Positions 1 to 8,765 of a stretch of 31,919 nt of DNA are shown here, in pieces. Position 1 is the first letter of the stretch. Every line of letters starts with the position of its first letter. The stretch is taken from contig DUTL01000073.1 of NCBI GenBank assembly GCA_012842105.1, positions 1 through 31,919 of the forward strand, given 5' to 3'. The stretch is from Candidatus Fermentithermobacillaceae bacterium. GTDB lineage: Bacteria > Bacillota > Sulfobacillia > Fermentithermobacillales > Fermentithermobacillaceae. Under the pieces are notes generated by a model. That model ran no database searches. It worked only from the letters and a program-made list of their open reading frames with translations, and was not told where the DNA came from. A program made the translations under genes and the position numbers.

Positions 1-1
1 A

Positions 2-823
2 ACCCACATTGAGAAGAATGGGTTTCTCCGGTTTACCACAGTTGGCGGCATAGATCCCCGGGTGCTGGTTTCAAAACGGGTACTTGTGGGCAAGGAAAAA
101 CTGCCTGGCGTAATAGGAGCCAAAGCCATCCACCTTCAAGAACGTGACGAACGCTCCCGGGTAATACCCATAGACCAGCTCTTTATCGACATTGGAGCGG
201 GGTCGCTGGAACAGGCCCAAAGCAAGGTGCAGCAAGGCGACTATGTGATTTTTGATACAGAGTACGAAGAACTCTCTTCCGGAATCATCAAAGCCAGGGC
301 ATTGGATGACCGGGTTGGGTGCGCTCTTTTGTTTGAAGTTCTCAAAGAAAACTGGGATAAAATACAGCTGCATGCTGTGTTCGCAGTTCAAGAGGAAGTA
401 GGGCTTAGGGGGGCAAGGGTTGCAGCATTCGCAGTTGAACCTGATATGGGTATAGCCCTTGAGGGCACTGTTTGCGCTGACATACCGGGAACAGGCACAG
501 AATTTCAGGCAACGCGGTTAGGCAAGGGAGTTGCCCTTAGCGTAATGGACCGGGGCTCCATACCCAACCGTGCCATGCTTGAACAGCTTGTGAAGATTGC
601 TGAGGACAATGAGATCCCCTGCCAGTTTAGAGAGGCCACCTCAGGGGGCAATGACGCAGGCGCCATCCAGCAGGCCAGGGCAGGTTGCCCAGTGGCTTCG
701 GTATCGGTGCCCTGCCGCTATATACATACCCCTTGTTCAGTTATGTCTATGTCAGATTTTGAAGCAGCGCGGAAACTGATCATTCATTTCCTAAAGAGTG
801 TTGAAGGAGGTTTCAGACCATGA
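2..823 (+). CDS. M42 family metallo-aminopeptidase, 5'-truncated by window edge
   Basis: The reading frame is open from base 2, and its first codons read THIEKNGFLRFTTVGG, which matches the corresponding segment of the M42 paralogue immediately downstream, so the start lies outside the window. M42 enzymes are cytosolic, self-compartmentalising di-metal aminopeptidases that degrade short peptides. Visible metal-site motifs are ALDDRVG (bridging Asp), VQEEVGLRG (catalytic base Glu and a metal Glu), ALEGTV (a Glu where the next copy has Asp) and CRYIHTP (C-terminal His). The part carrying the first His ligand is off the edge. The stop overlaps the start of the next gene as ATGA, so the two are translationally coupled. 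Family assignment is firm. Substrate preference (aminopeptidase or endoglucanase-annotated members) cannot be told. Confidence 0.93.
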   Translation, partial: THIEKNGFLRFTTVGGIDPRVLVSKRVLVGKEKLPGVIGAKAIHLQERDERSRVIPIDQLFIDIGAGSLEQAQSKVQQGDYVIFDTEYEELSSGIIKARALDDRVGCALLFEVLKENWDKIQLHAVFAVQEEVGLRGARVAAFAVEPDMGIALEGTVCADIPGTGTEFQATRLGKGVALSVMDRGSIPNRAMLEQLVKIAEDNEIPCQFREATSGGNDAGAIQQARAGCPVASVSVPCRYIHTPCSVMSMSDFEAARKLIIHFLKSVEGGFRP

Positions 824-1812
824 AGAACCTTATCAAGAGATTAACCGAAACCTTCGGGCCTTCTGGCTCCGAGGGGCCTATAAGGGAAACTATCAGAAAA
901 GAAGTTGAACCTTTTGTTGACGAGATCAAGGTGGACGCCCTGGGCAACCTCATATGCTTCAAGAAAGGCAGCGGAGGAAAGAAAGTACTGTTGGATGCAC
1001 ATATGGACGAAATAGGGCTTATGGTGACACATATAGACGAAAATGGTTTCCTGCGGTTTGGCAGTATCGGAGGAGTTAATCCCGCTGTTTCCCTAGGGCA
1101 GCGAGTGTATTTTGAAAACGGCACTTTTGGCGTGATTGGGTGTGAAAGGATAGAAGATCCTAAAGACCTGAGACTAAACAAACTTTACATCGACATTGGC
1201 GCCGGCAGCCGTGAAGAAGCTTCCAAGAAAGTCAGGGTAGGAGATAGTGCCGCGTTTTTCCAGCCTGCAATTGGCCTGGGCAACCGTATGGTAGCTAAAG
1301 CCATGGATGACAGGATTGGATGTGTAGTAATCATTGAAGCGCTGAAGGGTTTAGGTGCAACTAACCATGACATTTATGCAGTGTTTGCAACACAAGAGGA
1401 AGTTGGGCTGAGAGGGGCGAGGGTAGCGGCATTCGGAATCAACCCTGATGTCGGAATTGCCTTTGATGTTACAGGAACCGGAGATACGCCCAAGTCTTCA
1501 ACCATGGATGTTTCCCTCGGCAAGGGAGCGGCCATCAAGGTGAAAGATTCAAGCTTGATCTGCCATCCGGGGCTCAGGGATTACCTTGTTAAGTTGGCTG
1601 AGGAGAAGGGTATTTCTTACCAAATGGAGGTATTGGAAAGAGGAGGCACAGATTCCGGCGCTATCCAAATGGCACGGGCAGGGATACCGGCGGGAGTGAT
1701 ATCCATTCCGTCGAGGTACATTCACAGCCCTAGCGAGATGGTTGATATCGGAGATGTAGAAGCTTGCGTTAAACTTTGCGTAGCTGCATGTGAAAGCCCG
1801 CTGGAGTTTTAA
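820..1812 (+). CDS. M42 family metallo-aminopeptidase
   Basis: A complete 330-residue M42 peptidase, the normal family length. The full metal and catalytic set is visible: H61 in LDAHMDEIG, D163 in KAMDDRIG, E193-E194 in TQEEVGLRG, D216 in AFDVTG and H302 in RYIHSP. Proteins of this family form large tetrahedral cytosolic complexes that clip N-terminal residues from peptides released by other proteases. The start is ATG, nine bases after AAGGAGG. It overlaps the upstream paralogue by four bases, and tldD follows after 22 bases, so the four genes probably share a transcript. The two copies are clearly paralogous but diverged: the fourth ligand is Asp here and Glu upstream. They could form mixed assemblies or have different specificities; this is inference. 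Confidence 0.95.
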   Translation: MKNLIKRLTETFGPSGSEGPIRETIRKEVEPFVDEIKVDALGNLICFKKGSGGKKVLLDAHMDEIGLMVTHIDENGFLRFGSIGGVNPAVSLGQRVYFENGTFGVIGCERIEDPKDLRLNKLYIDIGAGSREEASKKVRVGDSAAFFQPAIGLGNRMVAKAMDDRIGCVVIIEALKGLGATNHDIYAVFATQEEVGLRGARVAAFGINPDVGIAFDVTGTGDTPKSSTMDVSLGKGAAIKVKDSSLICHPGLRDYLVKLAEEKGISYQMEVLERGGTDSGAIQMARAGIPAGVISIPSRYIHSPSEMVDIGDVEACVKLCVAACESPLEF

Positions 1813-1834
1813 AACAGGAGGGAGAGTAGTCTTT

Positions 1835-3262
1835 ATGCCGGAGCTTGCTAAAGCGCTGGGGATGGCTCAGAAATTAGGAGCGGAATACGCAGATGTGCGT
1901 TACGTTTCCATAACACAAGAACCAGTGTCACTTGAAAGCGATGGAGCGTCCAATGTATCAGTTTCCAGGAGCTCAGGCATTGGGCTAAGAGTACTTGTAG
2001 ACGGAGCCTGGGGGTTTGCATCGACTCCCTATACCGGGTCAAGATCTCTAAGCAAACTGTCTGAAGAAGCTGTAAAGATCGCAGGGGCTTCGGCCCTGCA
2101 TAAAAAGGATCAAGGGGTCACATTGGATCCTTTGCCCTCAATACGTGTGAGGTGGAAGACCCCTGTCAAGATAGACCCCTTCAGCGTCAAACCAGAGGAC
2201 AAACTGGCATACCTTAGCGATGCAATTGAAGCCGCCAGGAAAATGCCGGATATTTCCCGTGCAAGTGCTTCCATGATTAGCTACAAAGAAGATAAGGAGT
2301 TCTTGTCAACCGATGGGCGCCAGATCCAGCAATCCCTAATAAATACAGGAGCTGCGATATCGGTTACCGCGAGAGGCTCAGACGATGTCCAGACCCGCTC
2401 ATTCAGTGATTATGCTACGGCGGGGTATGAATTTGTGGAGGAACTTGACCTTAAGGCCAAGATCCAGCAATTTGCCAGGGAAGCGAAGCAGCTTCTTACT
2501 GCGCCTGTCTGCCCCAAAGGGGTAACCGATTTGGTGATGGGTGGGTCAATGACTGCCCTGCAAATTCATGAATCCTGCGGCCACCCTGTGGAGCTGGATC
2601 GGGTAGTTGGCTGGGAGACGACTTATGCAGGAACATCATTTTTGACTCCTGAGAAGAAAGGTACATTCAGGTATGGCTCTCCTCAGGTCCACCTTGTAGC
2701 TGATGCCACTGTACCAAAGGGCATGGGAACTTTCGGGTACGATGATGAGGGCATTGAAGCCCAGAGGGCTGACCTGATCGTAGAAGGGGTTTTTCAGGAT
2801 TACCTTACTTCAAGAGAATTGGCTCCTATGTTCAACCAGGAATCCAACGGTTGCATGCGGGCGGTTGGCTGGCAAAACCTGCCTATGATTAGGATGACCA
2901 ATATCAATTTGGAGCCGGGAGACTGGACCCTTGATGAGATCATTAGCGATACCAAAGAAGGTATTTTCGTTGATACCCCCAAGAGCTGGAGTTTGGATGA
3001 TAAACGCCTCAACTTCCACTTTGGGCAGGAAATAGCCTACGAGATCAAAGACGGCTCTCTGGGCAAGATGCTCAAGAATCCTGCCTACACAGCAATGACA
3101 CCTGAGTTTTGGGGATCGTGCGATGCCGTCTCCGGCAAAGACGAGTGGAATGTATGGGGATCGAGGGGATGTGCCAAGGGTGAGCCTGTACAGGTTATCC
3201 ACGTTGGCCATGGGGCATCACCTGCCAGGTTCCGCAAGATAAAGGTAGGTGTTGGGCATTGA
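1835..3262 (+). CDS. tldD: TldD family zinc metalloprotease
   Basis: A 475-residue protein with the TldD metal-binding helix HESCGHPVE (H245, E246, H250) and a C-terminal Cys ligand candidate, C446, in RGCAKGE, which fits the HExxxH plus Cys zinc site known for Escherichia coli TldD. TldD pairs with TldE to make a heterodimeric protease that degrades unfolded peptides and, in some species, matures modified peptides such as microcin B17. The start is ATG at 1835, eight bases after AGGAGGGAG. An in-frame ATG at 1790 would overlap the M42 gene and lacks a comparable ribosome site. The partner tldE follows with a four-base overlap. The family call is firm; the natural substrate is unknown. Confidence 0.95.
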   Translation: MPELAKALGMAQKLGAEYADVRYVSITQEPVSLESDGASNVSVSRSSGIGLRVLVDGAWGFASTPYTGSRSLSKLSEEAVKIAGASALHKKDQGVTLDPLPSIRVRWKTPVKIDPFSVKPEDKLAYLSDAIEAARKMPDISRASASMISYKEDKEFLSTDGRQIQQSLINTGAAISVTARGSDDVQTRSFSDYATAGYEFVEELDLKAKIQQFAREAKQLLTAPVCPKGVTDLVMGGSMTALQIHESCGHPVELDRVVGWETTYAGTSFLTPEKKGTFRYGSPQVHLVADATVPKGMGTFGYDDEGIEAQRADLIVEGVFQDYLTSRELAPMFNQESNGCMRAVGWQNLPMIRMTNINLEPGDWTLDEIISDTKEGIFVDTPKSWSLDDKRLNFHFGQEIAYEIKDGSLGKMLKNPAYTAMTPEFWGSCDAVSGKDEWNVWGSRGCAKGEPVQVIHVGHGASPARFRKIKVGVGH

Positions 3263-4602
3263 TAGGAAAACAAGAAGCTCTTAAAATAATCGAGAAAGTA
3301 ATGTCCTTTGCCAAGGGGTTTGACATAGCGGCCCACCTTGTTTCTGAAGACCTTGCATTTACAAGGTACGCACGCAACCGGATTCACCAGAACTTAAAGC
3401 GCCAGAATCACATTCTCACTGTAAGGGTAATCAAAGGCAAGAAATCCGGTGCTGCTTCAGTGAATCTGATGGATGAAGGTTCTTTGCGCTGGGTAGTACA
3501 GCAAGCTCATGAGAGCATGGAGCTTGCTCAGGAAGATCCTGAACTGCCCCCTCTCTCAAAAGCCCCTGCTACGCCCGAGGTGAGTACATATGCACCGTCG
3601 ACCGCTGCAATGACGCCAAAGGGGCAGGCGTTAGGCTGCGGGGTTGTAATTTCCGCCGCCAGGGGTAAAGGGCTTTTGGCATCGGGCACGTATTCCGCGG
3701 TTGTCCGGGAGAATGTGGTAGCCAACACATTGGGAACCAGGGCATACAACGTTTCCACTGAGGGTTTCTTCAGGACTATCGTTGAGTCCGGGACTAACAC
3801 CGGATATGCCGATAGGCTTGCAAGAGATGTTAGGGACATTGATTACGGGCAAGTTGCGGAAGAAGCGGTGGAAAGGGCGATCCGCTTCAATGAGCCTGTA
3901 GACATTGTACCGGGCAGATACGATACGATTTTTCTTGAATATGCCTTGTCGGATTTGGTGAGGTTTCTTGGTTATGTGGCATTTGGCGCCGCTGCCAAGC
4001 AGCGAGGCACCAGTTTTATGGCCACAAAAACAGGGCACAAAGTCATGGGTGACAATATCACCATATGGGATGATGGTTTAGATACAAGAGGGTTTGCGTC
4101 ACCTTTTGACGTTGAAGGCACTCCAAGGCAGAAGGTTGTGTTTATCGATAGGGGTGTGGCTTCAGGTGTGGTTTACGATACAAGAACTGCCGCTAAAGAA
4201 GGGGTAAGTTCTACCGGCCATGCGGAATTTGGTTGGAGAAGGGCCCAACCCAGGCCTCACAGTATGTTCATGGCTACCGGCGGCTCTTCTGTTGAAGAAA
4301 TGATTAAGTCCACCAAGAAAGGCATTTTGGTTACGCGGTTTCACTATACCCATTGCCCTGAACCAATTCGAGTCGTGGCTACGGGCACTACACGTGACGG
4401 AACTTTTCTCATTGAAGATGGCCAGGTAGTGGCAAGAGTGCGCAACCTGCGTTTTACTGAATCAATGCTCGATGCATTTTCCAGGGTTGATGCTATATCT
4501 GCTGATTCAAGGGTAGTGAGGGACTGGTGGAGCACTTTTACTTCAGTATTGCCTTCAGTGAAGATCAAGGAGTTTAGCTTTACCGGGGCTACAACATTCT
4601 AG
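3259..4602 (+). CDS. tldE: TldE/PmbA family protease subunit
   Basis: A 447-residue member of the TldD/PmbA superfamily. It has the same overall fold pattern as TldD but no HExxxH motif, as expected for TldE, the non-metal-binding half of the heterodimer that shapes the peptide cleft. The start is TTG, overlapping the tldD stop as TTGA, with a modest ribosome site (GGTAGGTG) about seven bases upstream. Tight coupling to tldD agrees with one-to-one subunit production. The gene ends the rightward operon, and a stem-loop follows 24 bases after its stop. An annotation as a second active protease would be wrong, because the zinc ligands are missing. Confidence 0.93.
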   Translation: MIGKQEALKIIEKVMSFAKGFDIAAHLVSEDLAFTRYARNRIHQNLKRQNHILTVRVIKGKKSGAASVNLMDEGSLRWVVQQAHESMELAQEDPELPPLSKAPATPEVSTYAPSTAAMTPKGQALGCGVVISAARGKGLLASGTYSAVVRENVVANTLGTRAYNVSTEGFFRTIVESGTNTGYADRLARDVRDIDYGQVAEEAVERAIRFNEPVDIVPGRYDTIFLEYALSDLVRFLGYVAFGAAAKQRGTSFMATKTGHKVMGDNITIWDDGLDTRGFASPFDVEGTPRQKVVFIDRGVASGVVYDTRTAAKEGVSSTGHAEFGWRRAQPRPHSMFMATGGSSVEEMIKSTKKGILVTRFHYTHCPEPIRVVATGTTRDGTFLIEDGQVVARVRNLRFTESMLDAFSRVDAISADSRVVRDWWSTFTSVLPSVKIKEFSFTGATTF

Positions 4603-4626
4603 AGTAGCGAAATATACGTGAGATTA

Positions 4627-4668
4627 AAGAGGGCGCTTCCTGCCGTCTGACGGGGGAACCGCCCTCTT
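4627..4668. terminator. Stem-loop between convergent genes, probable bidirectional terminator
   Basis: A perfect 9-bp stem (AAGAGGGCG at 4627-4635 with CGCCCTCTT at 4660-4668) encloses a 24-base loop that itself contains CCG/CGG pairing. It lies between the tldE stop and the end of the leftward amidase gene. On the top strand it is followed by only a short A/T stretch; on the bottom strand the stem runs into TTTAAT. The position between converging genes supports a two-way terminator. The weak U-tracts keep confidence moderate. Confidence 0.65.
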
Positions 4669-4705
4669 ATATCACCTGCGAATTAGAGTATACACCTAAA
4701 CCTGC

Positions 4706-6940
4706 CTAGTAAGCGCCGGCCCCGGCTGCGGGAGAGAAGTACTGCTCAATAGCTTTGAATATGCCCTGGGCCGCCGCGTCTTGAACATAACTTTGCTTCA
4801 GCAAGTTTTCTTCCCTGGGATTAGACAGGTACATTACTTCAACCAGGACCGAGGGGCAATGGGATTCCCTGTTGACGAAAAAGTTTGCGTCCCTTACTCC
4901 CCGGTCGAAAGTGCCGAGGCTTGCTGTTGCGTGTTTTTGAATCAGCTCTGCCAGGCGTGTAGACTCTGATGCGTTCAAAGTACTGCCGCAGATATAGGAA
5001 GTTGTACCTGCAGCCTGCCTGTTACTGTGCCAATCATTGTGTATTGAGATAAAGGCGTGGGCTTGATAGGACCAGGCAGTCCTCTTTGCCAGATCTCCTG
5101 AGTATTCGTCTATGCCGGGTTCCCACTCCTCAGGAGGAGTGGCATCTTCAAATTCCCCTAACCTGGTTAGAATTACGGTTGCACCGGCGTTCTCAAGCAA
5201 GTCGCGAAGTTTTACTGCAATTTTCCAGTTTACAGTCCGCTCTTGGTATCCTGTAGGGCCTGATGCCCCTGGGTCACCCCCCCCGTGTCCCGGGTCAATG
5301 ACAATGGCCTTACCGGCAAGCCCGGGGTGGGGGAAGAAAGCTTCCAGGGAATTGGCATTCTTTTTCAGCAGGTAAGTGCCGCCGTGGGACGTATCCAAAG
5401 ATAGGCTGACTCCATCATTTGTGAAACCAATATCCACATGTTTGACAATATCACCTTGCACTTGAGACGTTTGCCCTGCATAAGAAGCGCCGGGCAGGAA
5501 CATTGTGACCGAGCCGCCGTTTCTGGTAACAGTGGGCCAGGTATACCCCAGAGTGTGTACGGTGAGAATCTCCCCGTCATCCTCGTGCCGTACGTCTACA
5601 GCGGTTACCGTTGGCGCAAAGCCCAGCACCACTTTTCCGGCTGTCTGTTCCCGTACTACGTATGACGGTGTTTCGGTAAATTTGACAATGACATCGCTGC
5701 CTTCAACCTTAACAGATTCGAATTCGTAAGCATTTATGTCGAGCCTGCCTGCTGTTTTGAAAAAATTCGAGGTGCTTATTACCAGGGTATTATCTTCTTT
5801 GCTCAAAACCTGACAAGATTGAAACGGCCCTTGCACAGTAAGTGTACGCACACTTGAGCTTGCGTCAAGGGCAATGGAGAAGCCCGGGGATGTGCCGGCA
5901 GGCGCTCCTTTGGTTAGCCACGATGCTATCCAGCCTACAATCCCTTTGGGTGATATTCCCCTAATCCAACGGTCCCGCACTTCAAGCACGCGCAGCACAT
6001 CGCCTTTTTGCACCATGGATATTACCGGATAATTGGTACCGGGGCCTGCCCTGAAATTAACGTCTGTAGCATTTACCGTAGTTACACTGTATTTCCCCAA
6101 TGACCACGAGGTTTCCGAGACCCCGAAGGAAAGGGATGGATCGTTCACTGAGGAAATGGCCGTATCCGGGCCATAAACCCAGCCCTTAATGCCGGCGGAG
6201 GCCTGCACTGCTATCCAGGCCCCTCTTGAAGTGATGTACCTGGCTGAATCCTGAGAACTTAATCTGGCCATAACAGGTGAGCCTTTGATCGGGCTTTGGT
6301 ACACTGTCGCCGTTTGGCCTCGCGGGCGAACAAGCATGTCTCCTACAACCTCATCGGTTTCCTTAATCGTTGGAAGCGTCAATTGCAGAAGCGGTTCACT
6401 TATCCAGGCAGTCCGGCCACTGCCCAGTGATATCCGGATCCAATCATTCCTTTTTGCCTCGGCGGGATATGTATGGCCTCTTTGGGTTAGCCCGGCCACA
6501 GGGAAATTGGTGCCGGGGCCTTGACGCATGTTTACATCTGTTCTGGTTATAACTGCTGTTATGCTTCTTGAACTCAGATCAATGTCAACGAGCCACCCTG
6601 CGATCCATGCTTCTTTGCCCTTATGTGAAATCTTGAGCCAATCATTTTCAGTTGATAGTATGTCGAGCCATGTTCCTTCAAGAACCATGCCTGAAACGCT
6701 GTAATGTGTTCCCGGGCCCGACCTCAAATTGCATGCGTCTCCGACCACCACTCCTTTGAACCCTGAAAAGTCTGACGTAACAAGCGGGGTATTGCCATTG
6801 GAAAACACTGTATTGGCACACCATGCCGTGTTCACCGCCAAGCATAGGGTAACCGCTAGGAGAAGGGGCCTTAACCACACCGGCTTATTCCGGCAACCGG
6901 TTGTCCGTACAGAACATTTCATTAAGCTGTGTCTGATCAT
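4706..6940 (-). CDS. Secreted N-acetylmuramoyl-L-alanine amidase with SH3b repeats and AMIN-like region
   Basis: A 744-residue cell-wall hydrolase. A signal or anchor segment spans about residues 22-41 (WLRPLLLAVTLCLAV). Bacterial SH3 domains follow at about 62-118, 130-186, 200-258 (degenerate) and 288-343; three carry the RxGPGTxY/F signature. An AMIN-like beta-rich region lies at about 358-540, possibly two repeats. The C-terminal Amidase_3 domain (543-738) has the zinc and catalytic residues H552 (DPGHGG), E567 (QERTVNW), H634 (SIHND) and E701 (LVEVMYLSNP). It cleaves the bond between N-acetylmuramic acid and L-Ala of the stem peptide and acts outside the membrane. The start ATG is nine bases after AGAGG. 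It is a single-gene unit, convergent with tldE. Roles in daughter-cell separation, germination or spore-coat release are all possible. Confidence 0.95.
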   Translation of the reverse strand: MIRHSLMKCSVRTTGCRNKPVWLRPLLLAVTLCLAVNTAWCANTVFSNGNTPLVTSDFSGFKGVVVGDACNLRSGPGTHYSVSGMVLEGTWLDILSTENDWLKISHKGKEAWIAGWLVDIDLSSRSITAVITRTDVNMRQGPGTNFPVAGLTQRGHTYPAEAKRNDWIRISLGSGRTAWISEPLLQLTLPTIKETDEVVGDMLVRPRGQTATVYQSPIKGSPVMARLSSQDSARYITSRGAWIAVQASAGIKGWVYGPDTAISSVNDPSLSFGVSETSWSLGKYSVTTVNATDVNFRAGPGTNYPVISMVQKGDVLRVLEVRDRWIRGISPKGIVGWIASWLTKGAPAGTSPGFSIALDASSSVRTLTVQGPFQSCQVLSKEDNTLVISTSNFFKTAGRLDINAYEFESVKVEGSDVIVKFTETPSYVVREQTAGKVVLGFAPTVTAVDVRHEDDGEILTVHTLGYTWPTVTRNGGSVTMFLPGASYAGQTSQVQGDIVKHVDIGFTNDGVSLSLDTSHGGTYLLKKNANSLEAFFPHPGLAGKAIVIDPGHGGGDPGASGPTGYQERTVNWKIAVKLRDLLENAGATVILTRLGEFEDATPPEEWEPGIDEYSGDLAKRTAWSYQAHAFISIHNDWHSNRQAAGTTSYICGSTLNASESTRLAELIQKHATASLGTFDRGVRDANFFVNRESHCPSVLVEVMYLSNPREENLLKQSYVQDAAAQGIFKAIEQYFSPAAGAGAY

Positions 6941-7116
6941 ATGTATGTACCTCTCATTGATATGGGGCTTAGAACCTCGCGCTAATTTTCTGCCTTATAT
7001 AGTAATCGAGATAAACTTCCTTTGTTGAGACGAAATTTCCAAGATAAATGTTCCATTTCGACAATTTTAGCAGAAAACATCTTGAGCAGGGGATATTTGT
7101 TTGTTTAAGTAGTTAA

Positions 7117-7152
7117 ATGCAGCTGCCGGACAGGGAGGTTCGACAGCTGCAT
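7117..7152 (-). terminator. Probable terminator of the isc operon
   Basis: A perfect 9-bp inverted repeat (ATGCAGCTG at 7117-7125, CAGCTGCAT at 7144-7152) with an 18-base loop lies 28 bases past the iscU stop. Read on the minus strand it is followed by TTTAACTACTT, a weak U-rich tail. Placement directly after the last isc gene supports termination. The imperfect tail leaves some doubt. Confidence 0.6.
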
Positions 7153-7179
7153 GAATGTTTGCATCTTACAGATACCGCC

Positions 7180-7554
7180 TTAATCCAGCCCTTTCTTCTG
7201 GCGGTAATCCTTGATGGCCGCGTGCACTGCTTCGGCAGCAAGGTTTGAGCAGTGCAGTTTTTGGGTGGGCAACCCGCCTAGGGCTTCTGCGACTTCCTTA
7301 TTTGAGATTTGCATTGCTTCTTCCAGGGTGAGCCCTTTGACCATTTCAGTGACCATGGAACTGGTGGCAATTGCCGCTCCGCACCCAAAAGTCCTAAACT
7401 TGATATCTTCAATCCTGTTGTCATTTATCCTCAGCGTTATTCTCATTACATCGCCGCATACAGGGTTTCCCACCTGGCCTACGCCATCGGGGTTTTCAAG
7501 TTCCCCTACATTCCTGGGGTTGAAAAAATGGTCCATCACTTTGTCATTGTACAT
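7180..7554 (-). CDS. iscU: Iron-sulfur cluster scaffold IscU/NifU
   Basis: A 124-residue scaffold protein on which Fe-S clusters are assembled from iron and from sulfur delivered by IscS. The three conserved cluster cysteines are present: C33 with D35 in NPVCGD, C58 in FGCGAAIA and C102 in LHCSNLA. The N-terminus MYNDKVMDHFFNPRN is standard for the family, which supports the ATG start although the ribosome site is crowded (AAGGA adjoins the ATG). It lies 20 bases after iscS on the same transcript. No hscA, hscB, fdx or iscA follows, so this is the short Isc operon common in Bacillota and Clostridia. The 124-residue length corresponds to the IscU-like N-terminal domain only, without the C-terminal NifU extension. 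Confidence 0.96.
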   Translation of the reverse strand: MYNDKVMDHFFNPRNVGELENPDGVGQVGNPVCGDVMRITLRINDNRIEDIKFRTFGCGAAIATSSMVTEMVKGLTLEEAMQISNKEVAEALGGLPTQKLHCSNLAAEAVHAAIKDYRQKKGLD

Positions 7555-7574
7555 TCCTTATCCCTGCCTTTACC

Positions 7575-8765
7575 TCAAAAACTGCTGCCCGGGCCGAATG
7601 CCGACATGGAACGAAGCTTTTTCACTATAGGCGGCAGAATCTCCAAAACGTAATCAATGTCTTCCGCTGTATTTGAACTGCCCAGGGAGAATCTCAATGA
7701 ACCGTGGGCGGTTTCATGTGAAAGGCCCATTGCCAGGAGTACATGAGATGGTTCGAGGGAACCTGAAGTACAGGCCGACCCTGATGACGCGGCCACCCCC
7801 ATACGGTCAAGGTTAAGCAGCATTGCTTCGCCTTCCAAATACTTTACGCTTATATTGACGTTATGGGGCAGCCTCAAGATGGGATGCCCATTGAGATCCA
7901 CATCAGGGATTTCCCTGAGGAACCCTGCAATCAGCTTGTCACGCAACTCAATGAGTCTTTTTGATTCCTCAGGAAGCTCTGCTTTAGCCAAACGGCATGC
8001 TTCTCCAAACCCCACTATTCCAGGAACGTTTTCAGTACCGGCACGCAGTCTATTTTCATGGGCGCCGCCTGTGGCCTGGGGGGCAAGCCGCAAGCCTTTT
8101 CTCACAAACAGGCCTCCCACTCCTTTGGGGCCGTATATCTTATGGCTGGAAAGGGTAAGAAGGTCAACGTTTAAATCACCAACGCTGATTGGCACTTTGC
8201 CTGCGCTTTGCACTGCATCAGAGTGGAACAAAACGCCATGGCTTCGGGCTATTTCTCCAATCTCGCCTATTGGCTCTATTGTACCGACTTCATTTTGGCC
8301 ATGCATAATTGAAATCAGAATGGTATCTTTTGTAATAGCTCTCCTGATGTCATCTGGGTCGATCAACCCATGTTTATCACACGGAACAAAAGTTACCCTG
8401 AAACCTTCCTTTTGAAGAGCCTCAAAGGTATGAAGCACTGCATGATGCTCAATTTGACTGGTGATCAGGTGGTTGCCGTATGCCTTTCTTGCATGGGCAA
8501 CACCTCTTATGGCCAGGTTGTCCGCTTCTGTGCCGCCTGACGTGAAAATTACTTCATCAGGAGAGGCGCCAATGAGTGAAGACACTTTTTCCCGGCCGTC
8601 ATCAATGGCTTTTCGCGCCTCGTCTCCCCACGCGTGCACACTTGAAGGGTTGCCAAACTTGCCGGCGAAATATGGCAACATGGCAGCCAGCACTTCTGGC
8701 CTTACAGGGGTTGTGGCTGAATGGTCAAGATAGACCAGTTTTTGAGCGTTTGGCTGACTACTCAT
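7575..8765 (-). CDS. iscS: Cysteine desulfurase IscS/NifS
   Basis: A 396-residue PLP enzyme that converts L-cysteine to L-alanine and passes the sulfane sulfur to IscU. The PLP lysine is K209 in SSHKIYGPKG and the catalytic cysteine is C332 in SGSACTSGS. SGGTEADN and the N-terminal YLDHSATTP are also classic. I place the start at ATG 8765, nine bases after AAGGAGG. An upstream in-frame start at 8807 would add 14 residues and lies deep inside iscR. The chosen start overlaps the end of iscR by eight bases, so translation is coupled. Sequence alone separates IscS from NifS poorly; the linkage to an Rrf2 regulator and IscU points to housekeeping Isc function. Confidence 0.96.
   Translation of the reverse strand: MSSQPNAQKLVYLDHSATTPVRPEVLAAMLPYFAGKFGNPSSVHAWGDEARKAIDDGREKVSSLIGASPDEVIFTSGGTEADNLAIRGVAHARKAYGNHLITSQIEHHAVLHTFEALQKEGFRVTFVPCDKHGLIDPDDIRRAITKDTILISIMHGQNEVGTIEPIGEIGEIARSHGVLFHSDAVQSAGKVPISVGDLNVDLLTLSSHKIYGPKGVGGLFVRKGLRLAPQATGGAHENRLRAGTENVPGIVGFGEACRLAKAELPEESKRLIELRDKLIAGFLREIPDVDLNGHPILRLPHNVNISVKYLEGEAMLLNLDRMGVAASSGSACTSGSLEPSHVLLAMGLSHETAHGSLRFSLGSSNTAEDIDYVLEILPPIVKKLRSMSAFGPGSSF

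Noticed and set aside
7855..8415. A 186-codon open frame on the plus strand opposite iscS
   Set aside because: iscS has full catalytic motifs in this interval; the opposite frame has no family features.
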